12,340 nucleotides of DNA, from contig JAKSOX010000039.1 of NCBI GenBank assembly GCA_024405335.1, positions 1 through 12,340 on the forward strand. Reading direction: 5' to 3'. Position 1 is the stretch's first letter, and every line of letters starts with the position of its first letter. Under the pieces are notes generated by a model that had not been told where the DNA came from, searched no databases, and saw only the letters and a program-made list of their open reading frames with translations. The DNA comes from Kiritimatiellia bacterium. Its GTDB lineage: Bacteria > Verrucomicrobiota > Kiritimatiellia > RFP12 > UBA1067. Below, one piece after another: positions 1 to 7,901 of this stretch. The position numbers and the translations under genes are program-made.

Positions 1-569
1 TGGCGTTCTTCGTGGCGTTCTTCAACCAGATGAGCGGATGCAACGCGATCAACTATTTCGCGCCGCGCATTTTCCAAATGGCGGGACTCGGACGGGATTC
101 TGCGTTTCTGTCGACGTTCGGTCTCGGCTTTCTCCAGGCGGCCGCGACGTTCGCGGGGCTGTGGCTCATCGACCGGATCGGCCGGCGCACGCTTTTGATC
201 GTCGGCGGCGTCGGCTACGTCGTTTCGCTGTTCGCCGCCGCCGCGTTCTTCGCCGTCGGAGACGGCCCGTGGGCGGCGGCCTGCATTTTCCTTTTCCTCG
301 CGTCGCACGGGCTCGGCCAGGGCACGGTCATCTGGGTGCTGATCAGCGAGGTGTTCCCGCAGCGCTTCCGCGCGCAGGGCCAGGCGCTCGGCGCCTCGAC
401 GCACTGGGTGTTCGCGGCGCTCGTCGCGCTTTTCTTCCCGATCGCCGCCGAGTCGGTTCCCGCCTGGTCGATCTTCGCCGGCTTCGGCGTCATGATGGTG
501 TTCCACCTCCTGTGGGCCTGGTTCGTCGTGCCCGAAACGAAGGGACGCCCGCTCGAAGACATCGCCTGA
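1..569 (+). CDS. Sugar-porter family MFS transporter, C-terminal half (5' end outside window)
   Basis: This is the 3' part of a 12-helix sugar permease, probably a proton-coupled or facilitative importer of a monosaccharide at the cytoplasmic membrane. The frame is open from the first bases, so the true start lies upstream; the GTG at 12 is simply internal. Visible sugar-porter signatures are the TM7 motif QMSGCNAINYFAPRIF (the family's QQxSGxNxxxYY), the loop motif IDRIGRRTLL between TM8 and TM9 (family D-R-x-G-R-R), and the C-terminal PETKGRPLEDIA, the classic PETKG box after TM12. Several hydrophobic stretches between them fit TM7 to TM12. It converges on the amidase gene with only 14 bases between the two stop codons, and I see no convincing terminator hairpin there. 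The sugar cannot be told from this half. Family assignment is firm; substrate is unknown. Confidence 0.93.
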   Translation, partial: AFFVAFFNQMSGCNAINYFAPRIFQMAGLGRDSAFLSTFGLGFLQAAATFAGLWLIDRIGRRTLLIVGGVGYVVSLFAAAAFFAVGDGPWAAACIFLFLASHGLGQGTVIWVLISEVFPQRFRAQGQALGASTHWVFAALVALFFPIAAESVPAWSIFAGFGVMMVFHLLWAWFVVPETKGRPLEDIA

Positions 570-583
570 ACCGAAGCGGGAAG

Positions 584-1726
584 CTACTTCTTCACGTACA
601 CGCAGGCGCCTTTTTCGAGGCGGCGCGCATCCACCTTGTCGCCGGTCACCACTTTGCCGCGCGTGAAATAGTACGTGGTGGCGCCGTTCCACGCCTTGCC
701 GGCCAACTTGGACGCCGAATGCTTCGCATCCACGACACCCGCCAGCTTGTGCGTTTTCAGGGCGTGCAGCTCCGCCAGCGTTTTCGGGAACGCCGTCTTC
801 TGCACTGTTCCCGCCGGCACCGCTTTCACGACCGTCTTCGGAGGCGCGGGCGTCGAGACGACGACTTTCTTTTCCGGCGGCGGTTTGGCGACTTGTTTGG
901 GGGGCGCCGGTTTCTCCGGAGTCTTCGCGGTTTCCGCTTTTGGCTTGTCCGTTTTGGAAGCTCCGCCGAACCACGTCTTCACCCCGGCCAAAATGCCTTT
1001 GGACGGCGCCGGATCCGGCTTGCCGATGCGGCTTGCCATCGTGTCCACCTTGCCGTAGAGCACGCTGCTCAAATACGGATCCGCCTGCACCAATCGGCGC
1101 GCGCGGACGTCCGGATCGTACTTCGGCCGCGCCGAAAGCCCCATCTTCGCGCGCACGCTCGCCATCGCGAAAAGCATTCCGCAACGCTTGCGCCCGCGGT
1201 GGTTTTTCTTCTGCCATTTGTTCGGCGCGCCGTAGGCCACCTGGCTGTGCGTGACGATTTGCGCGTCCGTGAGCTTGTAGATCTGCTTCAACCACGCCAG
1301 CAGCTCCTTGAGCGCGTCGAGCTGTTTCAGCGTGAGCGGCTCGTCGTGATGGCCCACGACTTCGATGCCGACGGAGAAATTGTCGCAATCCTCCTGGCCG
1401 TTCCACATCGAACGGCCCGCGTGGAACGCGACGCGTTCGCGGTCGACGATGCGGTACACCGTGCCGTTCTCGGGCACGCAATAATGGCATTCTCCGCGTT
1501 CGCAGAGCTTGTTCAGCGAACTGCGCGCGCCCGCCTCGGTGGTGTGCAGCACCACGAGCGTGGTGGACGAACGCACGCGGCGTTCGGGATTGCGCGGCGA
1601 CCGAAAGCGGTCCGAAAACGTCAACCCGAACGCGGAGCCCGCCATGCCGAACGCGAACAACGCCGCCGCCACCGTACGCACGAACGGCGCGGTGCGGACT
1701 GCGGATCTGTTCGCGAAAGCGGCCAC
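584..1726 (-). CDS. Secreted N-acetylmuramoyl-L-alanine amidase (Amidase_2 / AmpD-T7 lysozyme fold)
   Basis: Predicted zinc amidase that cuts the bond between MurNAc and L-Ala of peptidoglycan, acting outside the cytoplasm. Residues 1-34 look like a Sec signal peptide (Arg-rich start, then a hydrophobic run ending SAFG). The catalytic domain covers about residues 52-190. Probable zinc ligands are H61 (VVLHTTE), H160 (VTHSQVA) and C182 (GRKRCG), with K180 two before the Cys as in T7 lysozyme and AmpD; FHAGRS (101-106) and GIEVVG (120-125) are further family motifs. Cys instead of AmpD's Asp resembles T7 lysozyme and PGRPs. About 12 extra residues lie between H160 and C182. A Pro/Lys-rich linker (about 256-305) leads to a C-terminal region of about 75 residues that I do not recognise. 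GTG at 1726 is chosen because it gives a complete signal peptide and follows the GH106 stop by 6 bases; no Shine-Dalgarno is visible. Last gene of the fmt operon. Confidence 0.88.
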   Translation of the reverse strand: MAAFANRSAVRTAPFVRTVAAALFAFGMAGSAFGLTFSDRFRSPRNPERRVRSSTTLVVLHTTEAGARSSLNKLCERGECHYCVPENGTVYRIVDRERVAFHAGRSMWNGQEDCDNFSVGIEVVGHHDEPLTLKQLDALKELLAWLKQIYKLTDAQIVTHSQVAYGAPNKWQKKNHRGRKRCGMLFAMASVRAKMGLSARPKYDPDVRARRLVQADPYLSSVLYGKVDTMASRIGKPDPAPSKGILAGVKTWFGGASKTDKPKAETAKTPEKPAPPKQVAKPPPEKKVVVSTPAPPKTVVKAVPAGTVQKTAFPKTLAELHALKTHKLAGVVDAKHSASKLAGKAWNGATTYYFTRGKVVTGDKVDARRLEKGACVYVKK

Positions 1727-1732
1727 GGCAAA

Positions 1733-4700
1733 TCAGTCGACGCGGATCTGGACGGGGCCCAGAATGCCGCTGGGCAGCGGCTCGTCCGTTTTTCTCCAGT
1801 GTTTCCAGGTGGTGAAGGTGGTGCGGCCAGTCGGCGATTTTTCGCCCCGCTTCACCCAATCGGGGATTTCCACGATGCCGCCGCCCGGCTTCCACTTGCA
1901 GTCGTCCGGCTTGAAATCGTCGCCAATCAGGCGGTTCGGCCACAGGTTCGCCACCTTCGCGACCACGCGCGCCTCGGCGCCGTCGGCGAGATCCGCGCAT
2001 GCGTCCGTGACGTCCACCTCGAACGGCGGTTTCCACAAGACGCCCAGGTTCTTGCCGTTCACGGCCACCTCGGCGACGTTCTTGACCATCCCGAAATCGA
2101 GCGTGACGCGCCGCCCCGACGCGCGGCCAGGCGGCAACTTGAAGGCGAATTCGCAGACGGCGGTGCCGGAGAAATACCGGAAATCGTCCGAAAGTTCCGT
2201 CCAGGAAACGGGCTTCGCGATCGTCGTCTTCGTGCCGCCCGGCAACGTCAGCGCGAACGGACCCGCCACCGGTTCGCACGCCGCCGGACGCGCCACGCGC
2301 TCGACCGGCGCGCGGCTGCCGCGCGGCCGCAGCATCACGAAAACGCTGCCGGAAGGCGCGGCCCGCCACGTCACGAAAGTGCGCCCTTCCCGCTCGCGCC
2401 ATTCCGCCGCCCGCGCGATCGCGCCCGTGGCTGGATCCCAGAACTCCGGCGTCTTGCCGGAAACGCGGAACGAAAGTTCCACCGTCGCGCCGGCCGAGCG
2501 GTCCGGATACGACACGAAGTAGCCGTCCGTGCCGTCCGCGTATTCGCGGTGGACGTATTTGACGTCCGCCGTGGTGCCGGAATACGAAAAGTCGATGGCC
2601 GGCAGGTTCGCCTTCATGTCGGCGAATTTGCAGATGCGCCCGCCCGCCTTGCGGACGGCTTCGACGGCGGCGATCGCGCGCGGGTCTACGAGCGGGTCGT
2701 CCGGCACCACGAGCACGCGGTAGCGCACTCCGCCGGGCGCGACGATCCGGTCGCCGTCCACGCGGAATGCGGCGACGCCGCGCGTGTTGACGGCGTCGCA
2801 ATCCCAGCCGTCCGGCACGTAGCGCGTGTCGTAGGGGTCGATCGTGGAGGGTATCTTGTCGCCCAGGTAGATGGCGGCGTCCGCCACGAACGTGCCCTCG
2901 CGCAACAGGAATTGGCAGCGCGCCATGTAGCGGAAAAGGTCTTTCGCGTACGGCCACCACGTGTTCGTGCGGTCGAAGTGCGTGCCCCACTGGCCCATCG
3001 TCATGCCGGGGAGGTATTTCTGGTCCGCGCCCCACGGCTGGTGCGTGAAGCGGTGGAAAATGAAGCGGTTGATGCCCTCGCAGTAGGCGCGGTCGCCCTG
3101 CGCCTTGACGTGCCAGGGGTCGTTTTGCCATTTGCCGCTGAACGCCCAGGGCCCGGCGGTGAACGCTTCGGCGCCAACCGTCTTCTTGCCCCACACGTGG
3201 CCGACGGACGCCGCGATGCGGCAGTTGCCCGTGCCCAGACCTTCCTTTTCGCCCACCCAGAATTCGCTCATCGGGACGTCGCAGAAATACCCGTACTCCA
3301 AATCGTCCGCGGGACAGTTCCCGTACGGTTCGAGCGAAAACTTGAGTCCGTATTCTCGGCACTTCTTCTGGAGCGCGCCGGCGTAGTTCTCCGAAAAGAG
3401 TTCGGAAACGACGCGGCGGAAATCGCGCAGGAACGTTTCCGTTTCATCCGCCGTGCCCACCACGAATCCGGCCAGCACGGGCAGGAACGGACGGATCGAA
3501 TAGCCCGCGCGCTTCGCGAATTCGTCCTCGAAACCCTGCGTCCAGTTCGAGCAGCCGATTTCGTAGCTGTCCACCAGCGTGCCCACGAGACCGCTCGGCT
3601 TGTCGCCGGCGAGGTCGCCCAGCTCCTTGCAGAGTTTTCCCACGTACGCCTCGAAATGGAAATCGAGCGCGTGCTTGTTCAGCTTGTCGCATTCGAAGCC
3701 GCAGCCGAAACGGGAAGCGGGATGGTTCTTGCGCCCGTTCGACGCGTAGCCGATGCGCAGCAGCGTCCAATCGCCCGCGCCGGCCGGCGCGGTCCATTCG
3801 AGCGTGCCGTCGGCGGCGATTTTGGACGACACGTCCACCACCGCGTCCTTCGGCAACCCCGGCCCGAGCGACGGATTCGCCGGATACGGCCGCTGGTCGC
3901 GCAACGCGAACGTCTTGCCCTCGAACCCCGGAATCACCGCGCGGTTCACGAGGCCGAGCCGCGACACCGAACAAGTCTTGACGTTACCCGGAATCCGCTG
4001 CGGCGCGAACGTGACGCGCCACCGCTTCGCCGTGATTTCGCGCTTGAACGGAATGCGCTGCACTTCGTTCACGACGATCGAATCGATCGCCATCGGCACC
4101 ACGACTTCGTCCGCCTTGTTCCAGACGCTGCCGTCTTCGGACGTTTCGATCGTGGCGAACGCGCGGTGCTGGCCGATCCAGCCCGCGGGGTTGACCGCGA
4201 TCTCCAGCGCCGTCGCCGCGTACGGCGCGTCGAGTTCGAACGTCCACGCCGTGGCGGCGTGCGCGTCCGCCGTGCGTTTTTCGTCCGCGCCGAAAAGCGC
4301 CTTCTCCGTGCCGACTTTCGGCACGGCGAGAACGGCGATATCTTCGTAGAAGCCGAACGGATCCTTCGGCTGCGGCAGCTTTCCCTTGAACGCCTCGCCC
4401 GCCTTGACGGGAGTCTGCGTGAACACGACGCGCTTCATCGAGTTGGACGCGGGATTCCAAGGACCGCCCGAACTCGACCAGCCCGAGCAGTTCGGCACCA
4501 CGATTTCAAGCCCGAGCCGACGCGCCTCCTGCGCGGCGTACTTCACGTGCTCGACCCACGCGGGCGTGTTGAACGCCACGGGGCCGGGCGGGATTTCGCA
4601 GCCGGCGTCGAACAGCTGCACTCCCCCCAATCCCGCCTCCGCGATCGCCTCGAGGTCGGCGGTGATGCCTTCCTTCGTGACGTTGCCGTTCATCCAGTGC

Positions 4701-4834
4701 CACCACGTGTGCGGTTTCGCCTCGTGCGGGGGATTCTTGAATCCAGCCTCCAGCGCGCCGTCGTCGCGCGCCTTTTCCGCGCACGAGCATCCGGCCAAAA
4801 CCGCCGCCGCCAATCCCATCCAACTTTTCTTCAT
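1733..4834 (-). CDS. GH106 alpha-L-rhamnosidase, lipoprotein
   Basis: Predicted exo-acting alpha-L-rhamnosidase that removes terminal rhamnose from polysaccharides or glycosides. Residues 1-16 form a lipoprotein signal with lipobox LAGC (Cys16), so the enzyme is probably membrane anchored outside the cytoplasm. The N-terminal family hallmark is at 34-62: N-P-P, then P-H-T-W-W-H-W-M-N-G-N-V and G-I-T-A-D-L-E. DSYEIGCSNWT (422-431) and GAEAFT (554-559) hold the best candidates for catalytic acid and base, E425 and E556. Their spacing of 131 residues agrees with the pair I recall for Bacteroides BT0986 (E461 and E593), although I could not align the two. The C-terminal part (about 890-1030) has a beta-rich, galactose-binding-like pattern with VAEVAVNGKNLGVLWKPPFEVD-type sequence. 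Length 1033 is normal for GH106. ATG at 4834 has AAGGA (4842-4846) at 7 bases. It lies 24 bases after the pseudopilin gene and 6 before the amidase. Confidence 0.9.
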   Translation of the reverse strand: MKKSWMGLAAAVLAGCSCAEKARDDGALEAGFKNPPHEAKPHTWWHWMNGNVTKEGITADLEAIAEAGLGGVQLFDAGCEIPPGPVAFNTPAWVEHVKYAAQEARRLGLEIVVPNCSGWSSSGGPWNPASNSMKRVVFTQTPVKAGEAFKGKLPQPKDPFGFYEDIAVLAVPKVGTEKALFGADEKRTADAHAATAWTFELDAPYAATALEIAVNPAGWIGQHRAFATIETSEDGSVWNKADEVVVPMAIDSIVVNEVQRIPFKREITAKRWRVTFAPQRIPGNVKTCSVSRLGLVNRAVIPGFEGKTFALRDQRPYPANPSLGPGLPKDAVVDVSSKIAADGTLEWTAPAGAGDWTLLRIGYASNGRKNHPASRFGCGFECDKLNKHALDFHFEAYVGKLCKELGDLAGDKPSGLVGTLVDSYEIGCSNWTQGFEDEFAKRAGYSIRPFLPVLAGFVVGTADETETFLRDFRRVVSELFSENYAGALQKKCREYGLKFSLEPYGNCPADDLEYGYFCDVPMSEFWVGEKEGLGTGNCRIAASVGHVWGKKTVGAEAFTAGPWAFSGKWQNDPWHVKAQGDRAYCEGINRFIFHRFTHQPWGADQKYLPGMTMGQWGTHFDRTNTWWPYAKDLFRYMARCQFLLREGTFVADAAIYLGDKIPSTIDPYDTRYVPDGWDCDAVNTRGVAAFRVDGDRIVAPGGVRYRVLVVPDDPLVDPRAIAAVEAVRKAGGRICKFADMKANLPAIDFSYSGTTADVKYVHREYADGTDGYFVSYPDRSAGATVELSFRVSGKTPEFWDPATGAIARAAEWREREGRTFVTWRAAPSGSVFVMLRPRGSRAPVERVARPAACEPVAGPFALTLPGGTKTTIAKPVSWTELSDDFRYFSGTAVCEFAFKLPPGRASGRRVTLDFGMVKNVAEVAVNGKNLGVLWKPPFEVDVTDACADLADGAEARVVAKVANLWPNRLIGDDFKPDDCKWKPGGGIVEIPDWVKRGEKSPTGRTTFTTWKHWRKTDEPLPSGILGPVQIRVD

Positions 4835-4858
4835 GCGTGCGTCCTTTCCGTTCGGGCT

Positions 4859-5533
4859 TCAATCTTTCACCGGCAAATGGTGCATGTCCACCACGATTAT
4901 GCCACGGCGCTCGTACGGCGCCCAGTCGTTCGTCCAGGTCGTGTCCCTGAACGGCTTCAGAAACGCTTCGGGGTGCGGCAGCACGTCGTCCACCGTGCCC
5001 CGCACGCCGTCCGCGCCCAACGAGAGCAGCACCACTTCGCCGTTGGTGCCCGGCTCGTACACGAACGGGCGCTTCCACGGATCGGGGATGTCGCGCTGCA
5101 CGTAGCGGCCGAGCCAGCCCGGATACTTTTTCCTGAGTCCGTTGTCGTTGCGGGAAAGGCAGGTGAGGCCGTCCTCCGCGTCGGGGTATTTCCCCGTGTG
5201 GAATTTGAAACGTCCAAGCGCCTCGGCGAGCGCGTCCACGCTGCGGCCCGCGTGCAGCCGCCTCACGTCCACGCGACGCTTCTCGCCGGCCTTCGTCGCG
5301 CTTTGGATCACCGCGCCGCCCACGAGCAGCATGCCCATCAGCACCACGGCGTAGAACATGAAGCCCTTCTTCAGCGCCGGCGCCTTCAGGCCCACGGCGC
5401 GCTTCTTCGCCTCGAATTCGCGGGCGATCGCCTTGATTTTGGCGCTGCGCTCCTTGCGTTTTCTGCGATCCTCGTCCGTGACCGGCTTTTCGCCGGGGAA
5501 GCGGCGCTTGGGCGGCAGTTTCAGGTTTTTCAT
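4859..5533 (-). CDS. GspG-like (type II secretion) pseudopilin with long basic N-terminal extension
   Basis: Membrane-anchored protein with the periplasmic fold of the major pseudopilin GspG. The GspG part is clear at about residues 95-190: GKYPDAEDGL (114-123), the family's DPWGxPYxY as DPWKRPFVYEPG (151-162), and SLGADG (171-176). D175, D182 and D183 reproduce the D-x6-D-D spacing of the GspG calcium site as I remember it. One hydrophobic helix lies at 58-77. KKG/FMFY (55-61) looks like a prepilin peptidase site, G57 before F58, but position +5 is Ala, not Glu, and the leader would be 57 residues long and rich in Lys/Arg (16-46 look helical). The protein may be a true pseudopilin, or an uncleaved protein anchored with its N terminus inside. 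ATG at 5533 overlaps the deoA stop as ATGA and has AAGGAA at 5542-5547. An internal ATG at residue 59 is possible but would remove the basic leader. A 34-residue tail follows the GspG domain. Confidence 0.82.
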   Translation of the reverse strand: MKNLKLPPKRRFPGEKPVTDEDRRKRKERSAKIKAIAREFEAKKRAVGLKAPALKKGFMFYAVVLMGMLLVGGAVIQSATKAGEKRRVDVRRLHAGRSVDALAEALGRFKFHTGKYPDAEDGLTCLSRNDNGLRKKYPGWLGRYVQRDIPDPWKRPFVYEPGTNGEVVLLSLGADGVRGTVDDVLPHPEAFLKPFRDTTWTNDWAPYERRGIIVVDMHHLPVKD

Positions 5534-6831
5534 TCAACTGTTTCCTTCACGAGTTCGATCGGCGCTGGAGCTTCGGCGGCGAAACGGAACGCGCCCGCCA
5601 GATCCACGGCCGCCCGTTCGAGCCGGTCGCGGCGCTCCGTCGCCTGGAGACGCGCGATCGGCTGGCCCGGGCGCACGGCGTCGCCGCGCTTGGCGAGCAG
5701 CGTCACGCCCGCGGAAAGGTCGGGCACGTCCTCCGCCTTCGCGCGGCCGGCGCCGAGGTCGAGCGCGACCTGCGCGACGGCCCGCGCGTCGATTTCAGCC
5801 ACGAACCCGCCGCGCTCGATTTTGAGCTCCAGCGACGGCACGTCCGCCCAGCGCTTCGCGAACGCGTCCAAATCGCCGCCGTGCAGCCGCACCATGTCGC
5901 CGAACACCGCGAACGCCTTGCCGTTGGCGAGATTCTCGCGGCACTTCTCCCGAGCGCGGTCCAGGTCGAGTCCCTTGGCGAGATGCACCATCCACGCCGC
6001 GAGTTCCACGGAAAGCTCCACCACGTCCCGCGGCGCGTCCGCCGCGCCCTTGAGCACGTCGATCGCCTCCTGCACCTCGATGGCGTTGCCCACCGCGCGG
6101 CCGAGCGGTTCGTTCATGTCCGTCACCAGCGCGACGCTCCTGCGCCCCGCGGCCTTGGCCGCCGACACCATCGCCCGCGCGAGCGCCCGCGCGTCGTCCT
6201 GCGTTTCCATGAACGCGCCGCGCCCGCACTTCACGTCGAACACCAGCGCGTCCGAACCTTCCGCGAGTTTCTTGGAAAGGATGGACGCCACGATGAGCGG
6301 CAGCGAGGGCACCGTGCCCGTGACGTCCCTGAGCGCGTAGAGTTTCTTGTCGGCCGGCGCGATCTCGGCGGTTTGCACCGTGAGCGAACAGCCGCACCCT
6401 TCCACCACCTTGCGGTAATCCGCGAGCGACAGGCCCGTGACGTAGCCGGGGATGGCGTCGAGCTTGTCCGCCGTGCCGCCCGTGTGGCCGAGACCGCGCC
6501 CCGTGAGCGACGGCACGGCCACGCCGCACGTGGCCGCGAGCGGTTGGCACACGAGCGAAATCTTGTCGCCCACGCCGCCGGTGGAATGCTTGTCGGCCGT
6601 GGGGCGGTCGAGCTGCTTCCAGTCGAGGCACGCGCCGGAAAGGCGCATCGCGTCGGTGAGCGCAAACGTCTCGGCGTCCGTCATGCCGCGGCAGCACGTG
6701 GCCATCGCAAAGGCGGCCATCTGGTAGTCCGGCACGTCCCCTTTCGTGTAGGCGGCGATCAACGCGCGGATGTCGTCTCCCGCCAGTTCTAACCCCTTGC
6801 GTTTCGCGTCCAAAAGATTTTTCACCATCAT
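5530..6831 (-). CDS. deoA: Thymidine / pyrimidine-nucleoside phosphorylase
   Basis: Cytoplasmic enzyme that splits thymidine (or also uridine) with phosphate into base and (deoxy)ribose 1-phosphate, for nucleoside salvage. The family signature KHSTGGVGDK is at 81-90, followed by GRGLGHTGGTADKL (111-124), PADKKLYALRDVTGTV (159-174) and GRGAFM (203-208). Base-binding residues match E. coli thymidine phosphorylase with a shift of three: H82, R168, S183 and K187. The C-terminal part (about 340-433) is the PYNP_C region with a biotinyl-like fold. Length 433 is normal. Small deviations are SLTGRG for the usual kMSGRG and GGTADKLD for GGTLDKLE. Two adjacent ATGs begin the gene; the first (6829-6831) is taken because GGAGG lies 8 bases upstream. 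It follows fmt by 29 bases and overlaps the next gene by 4 bases, so translation is probably coupled. Thymidine-only (deoA) and broad (pdp) specificity cannot be told apart here. Confidence 0.95.
   Translation of the reverse strand: MMVKNLLDAKRKGLELAGDDIRALIAAYTKGDVPDYQMAAFAMATCCRGMTDAETFALTDAMRLSGACLDWKQLDRPTADKHSTGGVGDKISLVCQPLAATCGVAVPSLTGRGLGHTGGTADKLDAIPGYVTGLSLADYRKVVEGCGCSLTVQTAEIAPADKKLYALRDVTGTVPSLPLIVASILSKKLAEGSDALVFDVKCGRGAFMETQDDARALARAMVSAAKAAGRRSVALVTDMNEPLGRAVGNAIEVQEAIDVLKGAADAPRDVVELSVELAAWMVHLAKGLDLDRAREKCRENLANGKAFAVFGDMVRLHGGDLDAFAKRWADVPSLELKIERGGFVAEIDARAVAQVALDLGAGRAKAEDVPDLSAGVTLLAKRGDAVRPGQPIARLQATERRDRLERAAVDLAGAFRFAAEAPAPIELVKETVE
5542..5547 (-). promoter_or_regulatory. 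Ribosome binding site of the pseudopilin gene, inside deoA
   Basis: AAGGAA on the minus strand, 8 bases before the ATG at 5533 and within the last deoA codons. With the ATGA start/stop overlap it supports the long form of the pseudopilin, including its basic leader, and coupled translation with deoA. Confidence 0.6.
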
Positions 6832-6839
6832 GGTTCGAT

Positions 6840-6844
6840 CCTCC
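6840..6844 (-). promoter_or_regulatory. Ribosome binding site of deoA, decides between two adjacent ATGs
   Basis: GGAGG on the minus strand in the 29-base gap after fmt. It is 8 bases from the first ATG (6829-6831) and 11 from the second, so the first is preferred. This shifts the protein by a single residue. Confidence 0.7.
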
Positions 6845-6860
6845 GATTTTCAACCGTTTT

Positions 6861-7841
6861 TCAGTTTTCCAGCAACATGTCCACGAGCGGCGTGAGCTGG
6901 CGGCCAGCGAGAAACGAACGCCCGTCCATCTCTCGCGCTCCTTCTGGCTTGAGCGACGTGAGCAGCAGCGCCGTGGTGCCCGTGCGGACCACCGGGCCGC
7001 GCTTGGTGCATTCGAGCACGGTGCCCGGCAGTTCGCTGCGGTGTTCGGGGGCGACCTTGGCGAACTCGGCGCCCGTCACCACCACGCGCCCCGTCTGGCC
7101 TTTCTTGCGGAACCGCGCGGGCAGGAACGTGTACACGCCCGGCCACGGCGTGTAGGCGCGCAGCAGTCTCTCGATGTGGTCGGACGATTTCGACCAGTCG
7201 ATGAGGCCGTCCGTCTTGCGGATCTTGTGCGCGAACGTCGCCTTGTCGTCCTCCTGCTCGTGTTCCGGCGGCAGTTTTTTGGCGTCCATGAGCTTGAGCG
7301 CCTTGGCGAGCGTGACGCCGCCGCAAATGGCGAGCTTGTCCATGAGCGTGTCGCCCGTGTCGTCCGAATAGATCGGCTCGATGGCCTTCAGGATCACGGG
7401 GCCGTCGTCCATGCCGACGCCCATGCGGATCACGGACACGCCGGTGATTTCGTCCCCAGCCAGCAGCGCGGCGGTGACTGGCGACGCGCCGCGGTATTTC
7501 GGCAGCAGCGAAAAATGGCAGTTGATGCAGCCGTTGGGTGGCAGCGAAAGCAGCTCCTCGCGGAGGAACTGGCCGAAGGCCACCACCACCACCACGTCCG
7601 GCTTCCAGGCGCGGATCTGCGCGAGCGCCTCGGGCGCGTTCACGTTCTCGGGCGTGATGCATTGCGAGATGCCGCGCTCGGCCGCGTAGGCGCGGCACGG
7701 ACACGGCGTGAGCTCGCGCCCGCGGCCGGCGGGCCGGTCCGGCTGCGTCACCACGCCCACCACCTGCAAGCCGGGCAAACGCAAGATGGCGCGCAAACAC
7801 GTCGCCGACGCCTGCGACGATCCCATGAAAACGATTCTCAT
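6861..7841 (-). CDS. fmt: Methionyl-tRNA formyltransferase
   Basis: Transfers a formyl group from 10-formyl-tetrahydrofolate to the methionine on initiator tRNA, in the cytoplasm. The N-terminal Rossmann formyltransferase domain covers about 1-200: MRIVFMGSS start, TQPDRPAGRGREL (32-44, the tRNA-contacting loop region), NCHFSLLPKYRGASPV (107-122) and GVGMDDGP (141-148). The catalytic triad of the family is present as N107, H109 and D145. The C-terminal tRNA-binding domain follows (about 205-326), with KTDGLIDWSKSSDHIERLLR and TPWPGV. Length 326 is normal (E. coli 315). The usual neighbour def is not seen in this window; the gene instead heads an operon with deoA and envelope genes. ATG at 7841 has GAGGAGG upstream (7853-7859), with a rather long spacing of 11 bases. 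A promoter lies about 60 bases upstream of the start codon. Confidence 0.96.
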   Translation of the reverse strand: MRIVFMGSSQASATCLRAILRLPGLQVVGVVTQPDRPAGRGRELTPCPCRAYAAERGISQCITPENVNAPEALAQIRAWKPDVVVVVAFGQFLREELLSLPPNGCINCHFSLLPKYRGASPVTAALLAGDEITGVSVIRMGVGMDDGPVILKAIEPIYSDDTGDTLMDKLAICGGVTLAKALKLMDAKKLPPEHEQEDDKATFAHKIRKTDGLIDWSKSSDHIERLLRAYTPWPGVYTFLPARFRKKGQTGRVVVTGAEFAKVAPEHRSELPGTVLECTKRGPVVRTGTTALLLTSLKPEGAREMDGRSFLAGRQLTPLVDMLLEN

Positions 7842-7852
7842 TCCGACAAATT

Positions 7853-7859
7853 CCTCCTC
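7853..7859 (-). promoter_or_regulatory. Ribosome binding site of fmt
   Basis: GAGGAGG on the minus strand, a strong Shine-Dalgarno core, but 11 bases from the ATG, which is longer than the usual 5 to 9. No other in-frame start lies between the two, so it supports the chosen start. Confidence 0.7.
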
Positions 7860-7901
7860 ATCCTGAAATCAACGCTGGGAACAGACCCCGAAACGCTTGA
7901 C

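Noticed and set aside
570..583. Possible bidirectional terminator between the convergent sugar porter and amidase genes
   Set aside because: The gap is only 14 bases and neither it nor the adjoining gene ends show a stable hairpin with a T run.
5359..5533. Treating the basic leader of the pseudopilin as untranslated, with the start at the internal ATG (residue 59)
   Set aside because: The ATGA overlap with deoA, the AAGGAA at a good distance and the coding-like base use of the leader favour the long form, although an AAGAAGGG before the internal ATG keeps the option open.
38..6340. A stop-free + strand frame of about 2100 codons lying antisense to the amidase, GH106, pseudopilin and part of deoA
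   Set aside because: The translation is extremely Arg/His-rich with no recognisable domain. Three of the minus-strand genes share one frame, and in that register stops appear opposite only TTA, CTA or TCA codons, which this GC-rich genome avoids. The opposite-strand genes all carry clear family motifs.
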